DNA of 64,000 nucleotides, taken from Caenorhabditis elegans. Taxonomy: Eukaryota; Nematoda; Chromadorea; Rhabditida; Rhabditidae. The stretch is taken from contig NC_003284.9 of the NCBI RefSeq assembly GCF_000002985.6, forward strand, positions 16,306,001 to 16,370,000, given 5' to 3'. Shown piece by piece: positions 36,401-46,623 of the stretch (its first letter is position 1; every line of letters begins with the position of its first letter). Under the pieces are notes generated by a model. The model was not told where the DNA came from and did no database searches. It saw nothing but the letters and a program-made list of their open reading frames with translations. The position numbers were made by a program, and so were the translations under genes.

Positions 36401-39400
36401 AGCGAGAACGAGACGAGCGAAAAGAGCGCGAGCGGCAACAGAAGGAAAAGGAGAGGGAGGACGCGGCTCGGCGTGAAATGTTAGTTATATGTGTGTGTGT
36501 GAATGGGGGTATGGAGTGTCTGTGTATGTATGTGTTTCGTTTGGATTTGTGTTTCACACAAAATGTTTCATTCTGAAGAGATGTGTGTTTTGTTAAAGGG
36601 TTCTAGTGTACCAGGTATGGGCGGTAATTGCCCGTCGGCAAATTGCCGGTTTGCCGATTTGCCGAAAATTTTAATTTTTGAAAAATTACCGATTTCAGTT
36701 TTGCCGGAAATGTTTAGAGGAATTTTTTATAAGATGGAATTTTTTCCCGTTTTCCTTAGATATTTTCATAGAATTTCCTTGCTTTTCAAAAGAGATTTAG
36801 GAACATTTATAGGATGCGTTTAATTTTGCCATTTGAAATGGAAATTCTGAAATGTTCAAAAAAATATATGCGAAACCACAAGTTGCGGAAAATTTTCGGC
36901 AAATTGCAGTTTTTCGGGCAAATTCGGCAAATTGGCGATTTGCCGGTTTGCTGATTTGCCTGAAATTTTCAATTCCGGCAATTTGCCGATTTCCCGATTT
37001 ACCGGAAAAAATTGTTTGCCGCTCACCCCCGGTAGTGTACTCTGTATTTCTACCCAAGTTTGAGGGCCCTACTGAAAAATTGCCTAAAAAATTTCTCAAC
37101 TCATAAAATGTGCATCTAGATCAAGAACTCACTGTGAAGTGCATTTCTTTTTTCATTTTTTAAGTGACTAATAAATATAGGAATCGATTTGTTTTCAACT
37201 TTGAAAAAGCGAAAATTATCTGGGAAAGTTGAAAGTCTAGGCTACGGAACTCAATTTGATTTTTTTGCTAAAGCTTGAAACATAATCAAAATTATCTAGA
37301 AATATGTGGCTAGTCACTGTTAACGGAAAGATGAATATTTATCCTTATTTTTAAAAAATTTGGCGTATTTTCAAAGTTTGCAAAAAACTCCAAAAAAAAT
37401 TGTGATTTTACAAAACCTAGAATAAACTGAAACCATCGTTTTTTAAATAATGTCAATGCTTTTAGGAATTTTTACAGAATTGGCTTAAAAGTTTTATCTT
37501 TATTTACAAGCTCGCCTTATCTGTAGATTCAGCCTATTTTTATACTTAGCTATTTCTGTTGTAACTATGTTTGAAAGAAAATCTACTGGAATTAATTGAA
37601 CAGGTTTCTTGAATCAGAATAATATACAATGCAAAAATGTCTTCCTAAAAACTCTCTTCATCTGTATAATTTGGTAAGAGAGTATATAGAAAATAACTAG
37701 CAGACTTGCTGTGAAGGTTTTAAAATCTATAGTTTTAGCATTGCAACACATTGTTGATATTCATTCGAAAACCACTATCAACTGTTGTTTATAAACTCTC
37801 AAATTTTCATTGTTTAAAACAACAGCTAGCTTGATATTTTCCAATTGTACACCGCATGCACTTTTTGAAAGTTTGCAGCCAAGACTAGCAATTTATATCG
37901 AAATTTGTTTTGGCTCACTTTTTGTGAAATTCTCAATTGGAGCTTGTCGATCAATTTCATATGTATTTCTTTTTTGGAATATCTTCTAGATAAAACCATA
38001 TGATTTATATGTAATTGCCTATGAATATTTTCTAATTTTCTTTTAAATTTTCAGTGAAGAGAAAGCTGAAATGGACGCCAAACGAGTTGCCGAAGAAGAG
38101 GAGGAGCGGCGTAAAGAAAAGGAGAAGCGCCGTGAGGAGAAGAAAAAGCAGAAGGAGCTGCTAAAAGAGAAGGAGCGAAGTGAACGCAAGGAAAAGGAAC
38201 GTGAATTGGAACGTGAAAAGGAGAAATCGCGTGAGAAGGAACGTGAAAAAGAGCGGGAAAAGGAGCGTGAAAAAGAGCGTGAGAAAGAGCGCGAGAAGCA
38301 AAAGGAACGTGAAAAGGAACGGGAGAAGGAGCGTGAAAAGGAGAAGAAACGAGAGGAAGAAGCTCGTCGGAAGAAGGAGGAAGCATCCACTCCGGTGATC
38401 ATCCGTCCACTTCTCTCACAGGAAGATGACGATTCCAATGGCTCGGAGAGCAGCGAGGAGATTTGGATTTGTCCGGTGTGCTCGGTTGCCTACACAGTTG
38501 GAGCCAACATGATTGGATGCGATCAGTGTCAGGATTGGTTTCATTGGTGAGTGTCTAGGAACCTTTTTTATGATAATTGAAAATTCAAAATATTAAAAGT
38601 ACAAACCGTATTTTTCAAAGCCTCAGTTTTCATAAATACTTTGCTCCCCGTAACTTTTAAAATTATGTCAGTCTGGTAAGAGCCAATCTCTGCTCGAACC
38701 TCATACTTGTTTGCGATTGCTCTTGTTATACACACTCGGAGCCCTTAAAAAAGTGTCTCATTGGAGGCAACAAGTAAATAAAGAGGTTGATCTTTTGAAT
38801 CTTTTGGTTTTACCCCAACTACGAAACCGATTACTGTCAATAGAAATTCGACTTTTTATTTTTATGAATATTAATTTTGAAAAATTTTCTGAATTGAATT
38901 CAATTGAATTCTAGCAACTTTATGCTAAATGAAACACAAATTTCTTTGAAATAGGTGTTCAATTACTAAGAAAACTGTTTGAAACGTGCTCTCATTCCGA
39001 ACGTGGTGTCCCCTTTTGATTTGATCTTCGAAAAAAGCGGGAGAAAATACGCAAACTTTTCAACTGATTTCGCATGGTGAAGAGTGTGCTGACGTCACAC
39101 ATCCCTGGGGGAAAAACTCCCGCATTTTTTGTAGATCAAACCGCAATGAGACAGACTGACACCACGTGGTTCAGTGAACTGCCCGCCGGACAATTTTTGT
39201 GTATATAGATTATAAAAATATATTTTATCTAAAAGAACCATTTAGCTCGAAACCACCCAGCTAAAATATGCATTTAAAAAAACAAAAATCGCAATACGTC
39301 GGGATATTGGGAAATGTTCTGATGGTACATGGAAAGTAGTTGTACCACAAAATGTCCATTGAAAAACTGAATTGTATCGACATTTAAAACGCAACCTTTT

Positions 39401-39587
39401 TTCAAACTTTTCCCAGAAATTTCTTGTTTTCAGGCACTGCGTTGGACTCACTGCCGAACCAACAGACTCGAAGTGGTTCTGCACCCGTTGTACCAAGGGA
39501 AACAAGAGCAAAAAGCACGGAAAACGCTCTGCAACCGGACCACATGATCGTGACCCGTCTGCGAAAAAGAAAAAGAAGAGTCATTAG
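26450..39587 (+). CDS. taf-3: TAF3-type TFIID subunit: Bromo_TP histone fold and PHD finger
   Basis: Exons: 26450-26636, 26692-26807, 27497-28150, 28792-29103, 29278-29908, 34816-35099, 36286-36479, 38055-38546, 39434-39587. The total is 3024 nt, giving 1007 residues. Residues about 8-85 (AHDFAVYKLQDTCKSILRDF onward) form a Bromo_TP-type histone fold, which pairs with TAF10 in TFIID. The middle is Pro/Ser/Lys-rich and probably disordered, with an AT-hook-like PKPKGRPPKK. A His run and then almost uninterrupted Lys/Glu/Arg (about 740-905) follow, with KEKERE repeats likely to form a charged single helix. The PHD finger has complete C4HC3 ligands: C932, C935, C948, C951, H956, C959, C973, C976. 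W954 sits in CDQCQDWFHW, where TAF3 PHD fingers place an aromatic residue for H3K4me3. The protein acts in the nucleus at promoters. The symbol rests on domain order and remembered neighbourhood (nhr-28), not on a search. Confidence 0.93.
27008..27174. mobile_element. CACGTGGTGTC-type palindromic repeat, family 2, copy A (taf-3 intron 2)
   Basis: Contains the family blocks TTTCGGTTTGATCTAC, CTCAACTGATTTTGCATG, GAGTGTGCTGACG, CTCCCGCATTTTTTGTAGAT and GACAGCCTGACACCA. The two halves are partly inverted copies, each with a GATCTAC/GTAGATC motif. It lies in the intron 26808-27496. Confidence 0.65.
30481..30908 (+). mobile_element. ~400 bp TIR element, family 1, copy C (taf-3 intron 5)
   Basis: The left end TTAAAGGTGGAGTAGCGGCA with GTGGGG is matched by an inverted right end (ACTGGTGCCACTTCATCTTTAA). 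The interior keeps the family blocks in order: GTTCCGACCCCCACAATG, GGTCGACTTCCAAAG, GAGTGGCAAAAACTGAGTAA, GATATTCGGTCATTTTGG. Confidence 0.75.
30988..31172. mobile_element. 185 bp foldback element in taf-3 intron 5
   Basis: Ends GGACTGTGCAACC and GCTGCACAGCCCTA are imperfect inverted copies. The inner arms TTTCCACGGCGGCCGACAAT and ATTGTCGGTCGCCGTGGAAA pair almost perfectly around a loop of about 40 bases. CCGGACG-type short repeats lie at the left end. Confidence 0.65.
33271..33276. promoter_or_regulatory. E-box CACGTG in taf-3 intron 5
   Basis: The palindromic bHLH-site core CACGTG lies about 100 bases before a CT microsatellite, in an intronic block that is less AT-rich than its surroundings. 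Confidence 0.3.
33374..33406. repeat. (CT)n microsatellite in taf-3 intron 5
   Basis: About 16 nearly uninterrupted CT units. Read on the minus strand it is a GAGA tract, the kind of sequence bound by GAGA-type factors in animals. It produces long false open frames in all three forward frames. Confidence 0.85.
35848..36166. mobile_element. ~320 bp palindromic element in taf-3 intron 6
   Basis: The left end TACACTCATAATAATAAAAC is mirrored by the right end, which runs GTTTTATTATTTTGAGTGTA. The GC-rich inner arms GGGCCGCCGACATCTCACGG and CCGTGAAATGTCGGCGGCC pair, as do CGCGCGCCGCT and AGCGGCGCGCG. A loop of about 40 bases lies at the centre. It sits 120 bases before the exon at 36286. Confidence 0.72.
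36480..38054. other. taf-3 intron 7, 1.6 kb
   Basis: Apart from the family-3 element at 36615-37033, this is AT-rich DNA with no exon, RNA gene or regulatory motif that I can support. A GT-rich stretch directly follows the donor (36488-36550). Confidence 0.45.
36615..37033. mobile_element. TTTGCCG foldback element, family 3, copy A (taf-3 intron 7)
   Basis: GCCG-rich ends (GTCGGCAAATTGCCGGTTTG at the left, AATTCCGGCAATTTGCCG at the right) enclose an AT-rich core. The core includes AGGAATTTTTTATAAGA, TATTTTCATAGAATTT and ATAGGATGCGTTTAA. The same core recurs in the copy at 58049-58447. Confidence 0.65.
39001..39170. mobile_element. CACGTGGTGTC-type palindromic repeat, family 2, copy B (taf-3 intron 8)
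   Basis: Begins ACGTGGTGTC and ends GACACCACGTGGT, an inverted pair. The family blocks TTCAACTGATTTCGCATGG, GTGTGCTGACGTCA and CTCCCGCATTTTTTGTAGAT are present. It lies in the intron 38547-39433, just before the exon that completes the PHD finger. Confidence 0.7.
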
Positions 39588-41421
39588 AACATCTTCTAGA
39601 TTCTTTTTCAAAAAAAAAATTATTTTTAATTACATTCCATCAATCAAACTCTAGTCTTATCTTAACTTTCAATTACTTTGTGATTCGAATGGTCAATTTT
39701 GTCCGAACATTGATCATCAAACTTTTTTACCAATCAATTAACTTAAAACCGCCATAATCAGAGATCATAAGTTCTCGACTAGTTTTATTATTTAAAATAA
39801 TACAAATATTTTGTTATCATCATTTGAATGAAAATTGCCCATCACTCCCAACTTTCTCCTCTTAAATATACTCTAGCCTCAATTGTCAAGTCTTTCAACA
39901 ACCGCAATTTCCATCCACCATCCCCATCAAACTTACCTCTAGAATATAAATGAATCGACATGAAGTCCTTAAACAAATCAGTGATACATTCCCAACCAAT
40001 TGTTTTAATGAAGTTGCATAATGTTTTATTCACCTTTTTGCGTTTTCGCGTTTTTGTCAGTAAACCAACAATATGAAGTCTGCAAAAAATCTGCTGGAAA
40101 TTGGTCTGAAAAAAGCTAAAATAGGTTTAAAACAGTTCTCGTGAGGCAATTTTTGAGTACTTTTGGCAAATATGTTACCCAATATTGTCAGTCACAATTC
40201 TAAAATGAATGGCCTATTCTTTGCGAATTTCAAATTAGAACATTTTTTTCAGATCATGAAAAATGTGTACATTGCATATAATAACGCCGTAGGTGCGGCC
40301 CCCGACTTTTTTGAGAAAACACATTAGATATACGGTGTCTATCGCGGACCTCGATCGATGTCTGCTGCGCATTTAGCATATGGTTTCCCAAAATTTCGTG
40401 GCTCTGATCAGAGATCAAACTACATAGTGACGGAACGACACGCGCTTTATATATAGTAAATTGATATAACGCTATTCAACAATGATATTTTAAAGTGTCA
40501 TCTGTCAACTTTTCAGAAATATAACTGCAATAAATGGTAAATTTTGATCCCAACACTTCAAATAATGTTTTAACAGAACTGGGCAAAATGATGACATTGC
40601 ACGTATGTTCTATGATCACAAGTCATAAACCACCCCAGAGCAAAATTATCAGTGATCGTTTTATTGTATTTATCAGTGATGTTATTATCAACTCTCAATA
40701 TGGTCCACGTGAGATTTTGAACAATGTGTTCGATTTTATTTTAATAGTTTTTAAAATAAAATCCAGTACCACATAAAGGTGCTTATCACCGAAAGTTGAA
40801 TGCTGAAACCATCAATTTTTTTGTCATAAACCTACAGTAAAATTAGATACATATGTTTAGAAATATACTTTGAACTACATACTTATTCTTGAGCTGGATT
40901 GTTTTTTAAGTAATTTTTCAATGAACCATAACTTTCATTAAATGTGAGAAAACCTACCTCAAAATGAGTAAAAATTCGGAATTTTGAATTATAGTGAATA
41001 CATAACTTTTTCAACATTTTTTTTTGCATTTTCACGTAGGACATTTTCACTTTTCTTACTTTTTCAGTTTAAGAGTATTTTTGAACGTTATTATTGTAAC
41101 CAATAAAGTTTATAAAGCATAGTATTTTCAAAAGGGATTTTTTACAATCTTTAGTACAGTTTTTGAATTATGTTTTTGCAATTTATGAATTTTTGAATAC
41201 TTACTGCAGTACTAAAATGTATGGGTTTTTTTAGAAAATCGGTTGCGTTCAAAATTTTCATTTTTAAATCTTATTAGTCAATATCACATCACATGACTAC
41301 TATGGGTCAATGCACATCGATTTAAAATTATCATAACTCTATTAATTGGAAAAAATTAGTGTCTCAATTCTAAACTTAAACTTTTTTGAAATTTTGAGAA
41401 TTTTAAATTTTCCTAATCCCC

Positions 41422-42984
41422 CTACTACAGTGCGCCCAACTGCTATGGGACCCCCCTCGATTTGAGCGGTTTAGGGTATTTACAAACGTTTTCATGGAAA
41501 ACTAATATCGGAATCGGATTCAGCATACCAAAAAACCTCTGTACCTACAATTTTATCCTGATATCTCAAAAATTGGGATCAAAAGAGAAAAAAATTGAAA
41601 AATCGACCGCCCAACTGCTATGGGACCCCCCAGAGATTTTCGATAATTTCACCGAAAATTCTCATTTTTTCGAAAAACATCAAATTTTTCAGGTTCAAAA
41701 TTTTACTTTGTAGAGTATTTTGGTAGTGTACTTTTTGTTTTTCATATTGTGGAAATAACTGGAAACATGCAAAAGCCCAATTTTTAACATTTTATGACCT
41801 TTAAGCCCGACATGAAGCTACTGATTGGGATATTTGCTCAAAACTATTAAATATGGTAAAGTACACACCTTGGAACATTCTGGTGCATTTCCAGAAAATT
41901 TAAACAGTTTTGAGTCATTTTAGAGCCACATTTGTACACAGCTTTTACCACTTGTTTTGGTGCCACTCGACTTTTAAGCCCATATCTGAGCAGCCGATAA
42001 AGCTTTCCTGATGAAACTTTACAGGCATACATTTAAAAATCTACTGATCATGCATCACAAACAATAGCTTCATCACATTTCAAACAAGTTTGGTCAGTTT
42101 AGTTCAAGTTACATATTCAATTGATGAAATATTTTTTCGACAATTTTTCAAAATTTAAAAAAAAAAAGATTTTTCCAATTTTAAACATTAGAATTTGATT
42201 TTTCTCAATCAAACATTAACACTTATATAGAAAAAAAGACTTAAATCAAAAAATTACAAAATTTAGAGAATTTAGTAATTTGAGCAAAACTTAACTAAAC
42301 TTACCTAAACTGACAAAACTTGTTTGAAATGTGATGAAGCTATTGTTTGTGATGCATGATCAGTATATTTTCAAATGTATGTCTGTAAAGTTTCATCAGG
42401 AAAGCTTTATCGGCTGCTCAGATATGGGCTTAAACGTCAAGTGGCACCAAAACAAGTGGTAAAAGCTGTGTACAAATGTGGCTCTAAAATGACTCAAAAC
42501 TGTTTAAATTTTCTGAAAATGCACCAGAATGTTCCAAGGTGTGTACTTTACCAGATTGAATAGTTTGGAGCAAATATCCCAATCAGTAGCTTTATGTCGG
42601 GCTTAAAGGTCATAAAATGTTAAAAATCGGGCTTTTCCATGTTTCCAGTTATTTCCACAATATGAAAAACAAAAAGTACACTACCAAAATACTCTACTAA
42701 ATAAAATTTTGAACCTGAAAAATTTGATGTTTTTCGAAGAAATGAGAATTTTCGGCGAAATTATCGAAAATCTCAGGGAGTCCCATAGCAGTTGGGCGGT
42801 CGATTTTTCAACTTTTTGCTCTTTTGCTCCCAATTTTTGAGATATCAGGATAAAATTGTAGGTACAGAGGTTTTTTAATATGCTGAATCCGATTCCGATA
42901 TTAGTTTTCCATGAAAACGTTTGTAAATACCCTAAACCGCTCAAATCGAGGGGGGTCCCATAGCAGTTGGGCGCACTGTAGTAG
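41422..42984. mobile_element. 1.56 kb near-perfect palindrome (long foldback element)
   Basis: The left arm from CTACTACAGTGCGCCCAACT is reverse-complemented by the right arm ending AGTTGGGCGCACTGTAGTAG. Matching points are symmetric about 42204, for example the block around GATCATGCATCACAAACAAT at 42047 and its complement ending at 42361. The arms are about 700 bases or more and differ at scattered bases. The block CCCAACTGCTATGGGACCCC occurs twice in each arm, at the tip and about 190 bases inward (41610 on the left). The frames at 41847-42032 (-) and 42375-42563 (+) are the same sequence read from opposite arms. There is no transposase, so it is probably a non-autonomous foldback or MITE dimer. 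Confidence 0.88.
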
Positions 42985-43944
42985 AGCCACAGTAATTATT
43001 ATTAAAAGTCAATAAACTGTTTCTTACACCAGAAACATGTAAAAATACATCAGCCTTATCATCATCCCCATCATAAAAACACGGACAATAATCGAATTCA
43101 GGTTCCGCGGAAAACAGATAACCATTCCTTCTTAACCAACGCACTCTACAATCTCGATTTGTCAGCAATATGACGAGAGTGAGAGAATGAGAGAAAGAGA
43201 GTGTGTCATCCTTCGACCGCCATACACAGATGCCTCTCTTATCGTCGATGATTGTTCTCTGTTTCTGTGAAACATATTGAGTGCAACTACCCGCTGTACA
43301 CTTTTTTTTTGCTTTCAATGTTTGTTTAGGAATTAAGTAGTCTGGATATTTAGTTATGCGCTTTTAAAAATGCGTTTTCACAAAGTTTTTTAACCTTTAA
43401 AAATTCTGAAATTTTCGTTGTGTAAATTTTAAAATTAAAATTCTTTATCAAAATCCTTCATCCAATTGCTCGAATTTGGCAACTGTTATTCATATTTGGA
43501 TTATTTCATAGGTCCATTAACTAATTTTAAACATTTAATTGTCCATTTTCCTTTTCGTTCATTTCAAAATTGTTATTGAAAACAAATTAAAAAACCACGA
43601 AGTTTTTTATTTATTTTGAAAACCCGGAAACATAAAGTAAAGTCGCACTTTTAGACATTGGTGCTCGCGTGATTTTTGAATTTTTACTGGTAGACTCTTT
43701 TAAGTTAAAAAAAACATTTTTTACAAGATCAGAGGTCTATTGCGTTGTAGACAGTGTACGTAATTTTTTCCTTTTTTTACTCCCAAAAAGGTATCGAAGA
43801 AACTCATAAAGCAATCAACTTAGTAGTTTGATCTTTTCTCCACTTGACAGTGTATTTGGGTGTGGCTTTATTGATGTTGACCAACAATTTTCTCATAAAA
43901 CCTGACATTATATTTTGAATTTATGAGATGAACAATTGTTCTTA

Positions 43945-44728
43945 CAAGGAAAGGAAGTCAATCTAGTCCCGGACTTTAAATCGAGACGCATGTCATTTGA
44001 AAGCTTATGTTTAGCCTAGATCAACACCAAAATTTCAGCGGCGTAACTCAACTCTGAACCCCCGAAATCGCCATCTGAAAATTTTTCTCTGCGCCCTCAT
44101 AGTTTTCAATACTATTTCGTACTTATTCCTAGTTATAGTTATACAAAAAATGATCTTCAATCTTTATAAAATGGTTTCACACGTTGAAAACAATAAAAAT
44201 CAGCGGTTGATGGCCGTACGGTAAACGCTTGGAAAAATGGAATAAAGGTCTCGGGTTCTATTCTTCCAGCGTTAATAATTTTTTAAAAATTTTTTAAAAA
44301 TTGCAATACCTGAAATTTTGTAAAAAAAACTCAATTTGAAAAAATATGTAGCTTTTTGCATGCTCAGATACAAAAAAAAATTGTTTTGGAATTTTTTTCA
44401 AAAAGAAAAATTTTGACCAAAAATTTGGCGAAATTTCAGATTTTTTCAAAAAAAAAAAAATTTCCAAAAAGCTTCCACATTGTTTGTTAGACCTTAAAAG
44501 CTCCCAAACACAAATTTTAATCGCTCATAACCACTTTTCAGTCCATTTACTTGACCTAGAATTCAGCGAAAAAATGCACTAGAGCACTTTCAGATGGCGA
44601 TTTCGGGGGTTCAGAGTTGAGTTCCGCCGCTAAAATTTTTGTGGTGATCTAGTCCAAACATAAGTTTTCAAATAACATACGTCTCGATTTAAAGTCCGTA
44701 ACTAGATTGACTTCCTTTCCTTGTTAGG
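43945..44728. mobile_element. ~785 bp element with ~150 bp inverted ends
   Basis: The left arm (43945-44092: AAGGAAAGGAAGTCAATCTA, CGGACTTTAAATCGAGACG, CCCGAAATCGCCATCTGAAA) is mirrored by the right arm (44582-44728: TTTCAGATGGCGATTTCGGG, CGTCTCGATTTAAAGTCCG, TAGATTGACTTCCTTTCCTT). The middle, about 490 bases, is A/T-rich with no coding frame. Confidence 0.8.
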
Positions 44729-44884
44729 TTTGCAGGAAAAAACCCAGCAAACTTTACGGAACTTTAGTATGGACTAGGCTATCACACACATTATAGCAAA
44801 ACAACTCAAATTTTAATATCGGAAATTATGATCTGAAACTTTCAAATGCATTTCACCCATTTTTAAACCCAATACCATTTTTCC

Positions 44885-45078
44885 TCTATTAGTATTGCAC
44901 CCGACTACTTAACTTTGAAACGTTATATCTCAATTCGTTTCAAAGATATCGATATAGGATTAATTACAAAATGATAGAAAAAGAACTGAAAAAAATGTTG
45001 CCAGTTGAAAATTTTTGAATAAAACAAACGATAACTGAGATATAAGATGTCAAAGTTGAACAATGGGGTGTAATACTA
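44885..45078. mobile_element. ~195 bp foldback element with CTATTAGTATTGCACCC ends
   Basis: CCTCTATTAGTATTGCACCC at the left is mirrored by GGGGTGTAATACTAATAGAGG at the right, with longer inner pairing (AACTTTGAAACGTTATATCTC against GAGATATAAGATGTCAAAGTT). Single-ended scraps of the same end appear near 18937, 20690, 35790 and 54035. Confidence 0.75.
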
Positions 45079-46613
45079 ATAGAGGAAATACGGTAGTTTG
45101 GAAATTTGTAAAACCATCCCAATATCTACTATTTGAAAAAATGTGTTTTGTTATGAAATCCAAAAGCTTGGAATCCCGATTTTTTACTATAAACCGGCTG
45201 TGACAATATGAATTTAAATTTAAATTTCTACCTCAAAAATGCTACATGTTGCGCTATTTTTCTCGTTAAATTCAATCATTTTTACCGGCAAATTTGGCTC
45301 CGCACAGAGACTCAGTACTTATTAACGCTTTCTGAAACATCACCTGATATTCAACACCTTCTTTTAAGGAATCATGAGATCGAGATTTTGCAGGAATGTG
45401 ATAGATCATATCTTGATTTTGTCTTAGACAAAAGATCTTTCATAGACACCAATGCCTTAGATTTTAGTTTCCATAATTTTTATTATCTTATCACAAAAGT
45501 TCTCGCTAAAAAGTGATCTCCCTACCTCGCACATGCTCGGAGTGTAATAGTTGTTTCAATGATTTTTGCGAAAAATCATTTTTCATTGTTACTTTTTTGC
45601 AGCACCGTCATTCTCGCATTTCAAGTGTCGCTTAAAAAAAACTAGTTTTTGATCCTTTGATATCTATTTATCGTTTGTTATCAAGATCAAGTTCACGTTG
45701 GTTTTTGGTTCTTCTCCCACTCACAGCTTCCGAAAGTTGAATCCCGACAATATTGTTTTACAAATTTCCATATTTATTGAACCCTACGAAGGCACAAAAA
45801 AATCAGTTTTGTTAAATAACTTGATCAACTCAAACATATTTTGACCACTTTCTAGCCATTTCTAGTCATCTTATAAGACGCCAAGTTGAATAGAAGTTGA
45901 GTAGATAATCGGTTCTTAATTTTTAACTGCATTAAGACATTTATTTTGAGCTTTCTCAATCATAGTTCAGTTTTGCTGAATGCTTGGAAATTGTGCAGGG
46001 CATGGGAAGCTCGGAAATTTTTGAGTTTTTGGTATTTTTCTTATATTTCTTTAAACATCAAAACGTCACTCAAAGTTTGTTCACAATAGGGTTTTGATAC
46101 ATATAAATAACATTTATCCAAAATTTTAAAATTATTGAACGGCAAATCACTGATCAAATTTGTCTTAGAAATTCTAGAAAACATAGTAAATTCAAATACT
46201 GTATACTCTTTCCCAAAATCGAATTTCCCATTTATATATATATTAGAAATTATGATTAAAATAAAAACTTAAGATTAGGTTGCGTTTTTAGCTTTGGAAA
46301 AAATTTGTTTCTAAGCCTGAAATTGAAAACAAAAACCACGGTACTTTTTAATGGTTGAGGCATGTTGAGGTACGGCGAAATTGATTTCTTTCAGTTGAAA
46401 AAAAAACCAAGAGTCGCTCTCCCTATAACTAGAAAATATAGAAGTTTGATTTTATTATTGAAGTTTCTCTCTTGTTCTTTGACCTGGGGAAAGTTCCAGA
46501 CAGGCAAAAACAAATTTAAAAAAAAGAGACAACTTCACGGGCAAACACTATTTTTATTTCTCCCCATCTACTGTCTATTTGTTAATGTAAAACAGATTCC
46601 AAATCGGCCAATG

Positions 46614-46623
46614 TATATAAAGG
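46614..46623 (+). promoter_or_regulatory. TATA-like element, possible distal nhr-28 promoter
   Basis: TATATAAAGG is followed within a few bases by a good donor (GAGGTAAGAA at 46623) and a GC-richer stretch with GCGAGAGAAAACGCGCGCAG. This could mark a promoter with a short 5' exon about 2.4 kb before the nhr-28 start. The spliced product would be noncoding in this frame. Confidence 0.25.

Noticed and set aside
38043..38438. Long minus-strand frames rich in Ser/Phe/Arg opposite taf-3 exon 8
   Set aside because: They are mirror readings of the Lys/Glu/Arg-coding repeat on the plus strand; no splice signals or independent composition.
39842..40033. 63-codon minus-strand frame just past taf-3
   Set aside because: It looks protein-like, but a GTAAGT interrupts it, no other exon is evident, and it has no recognisable family.
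41847..42563. Two near-identical 61-62 codon frames on opposite strands
   Set aside because: They are the same palindrome arm read twice; codon pattern and lack of a start context give no sign of a gene.
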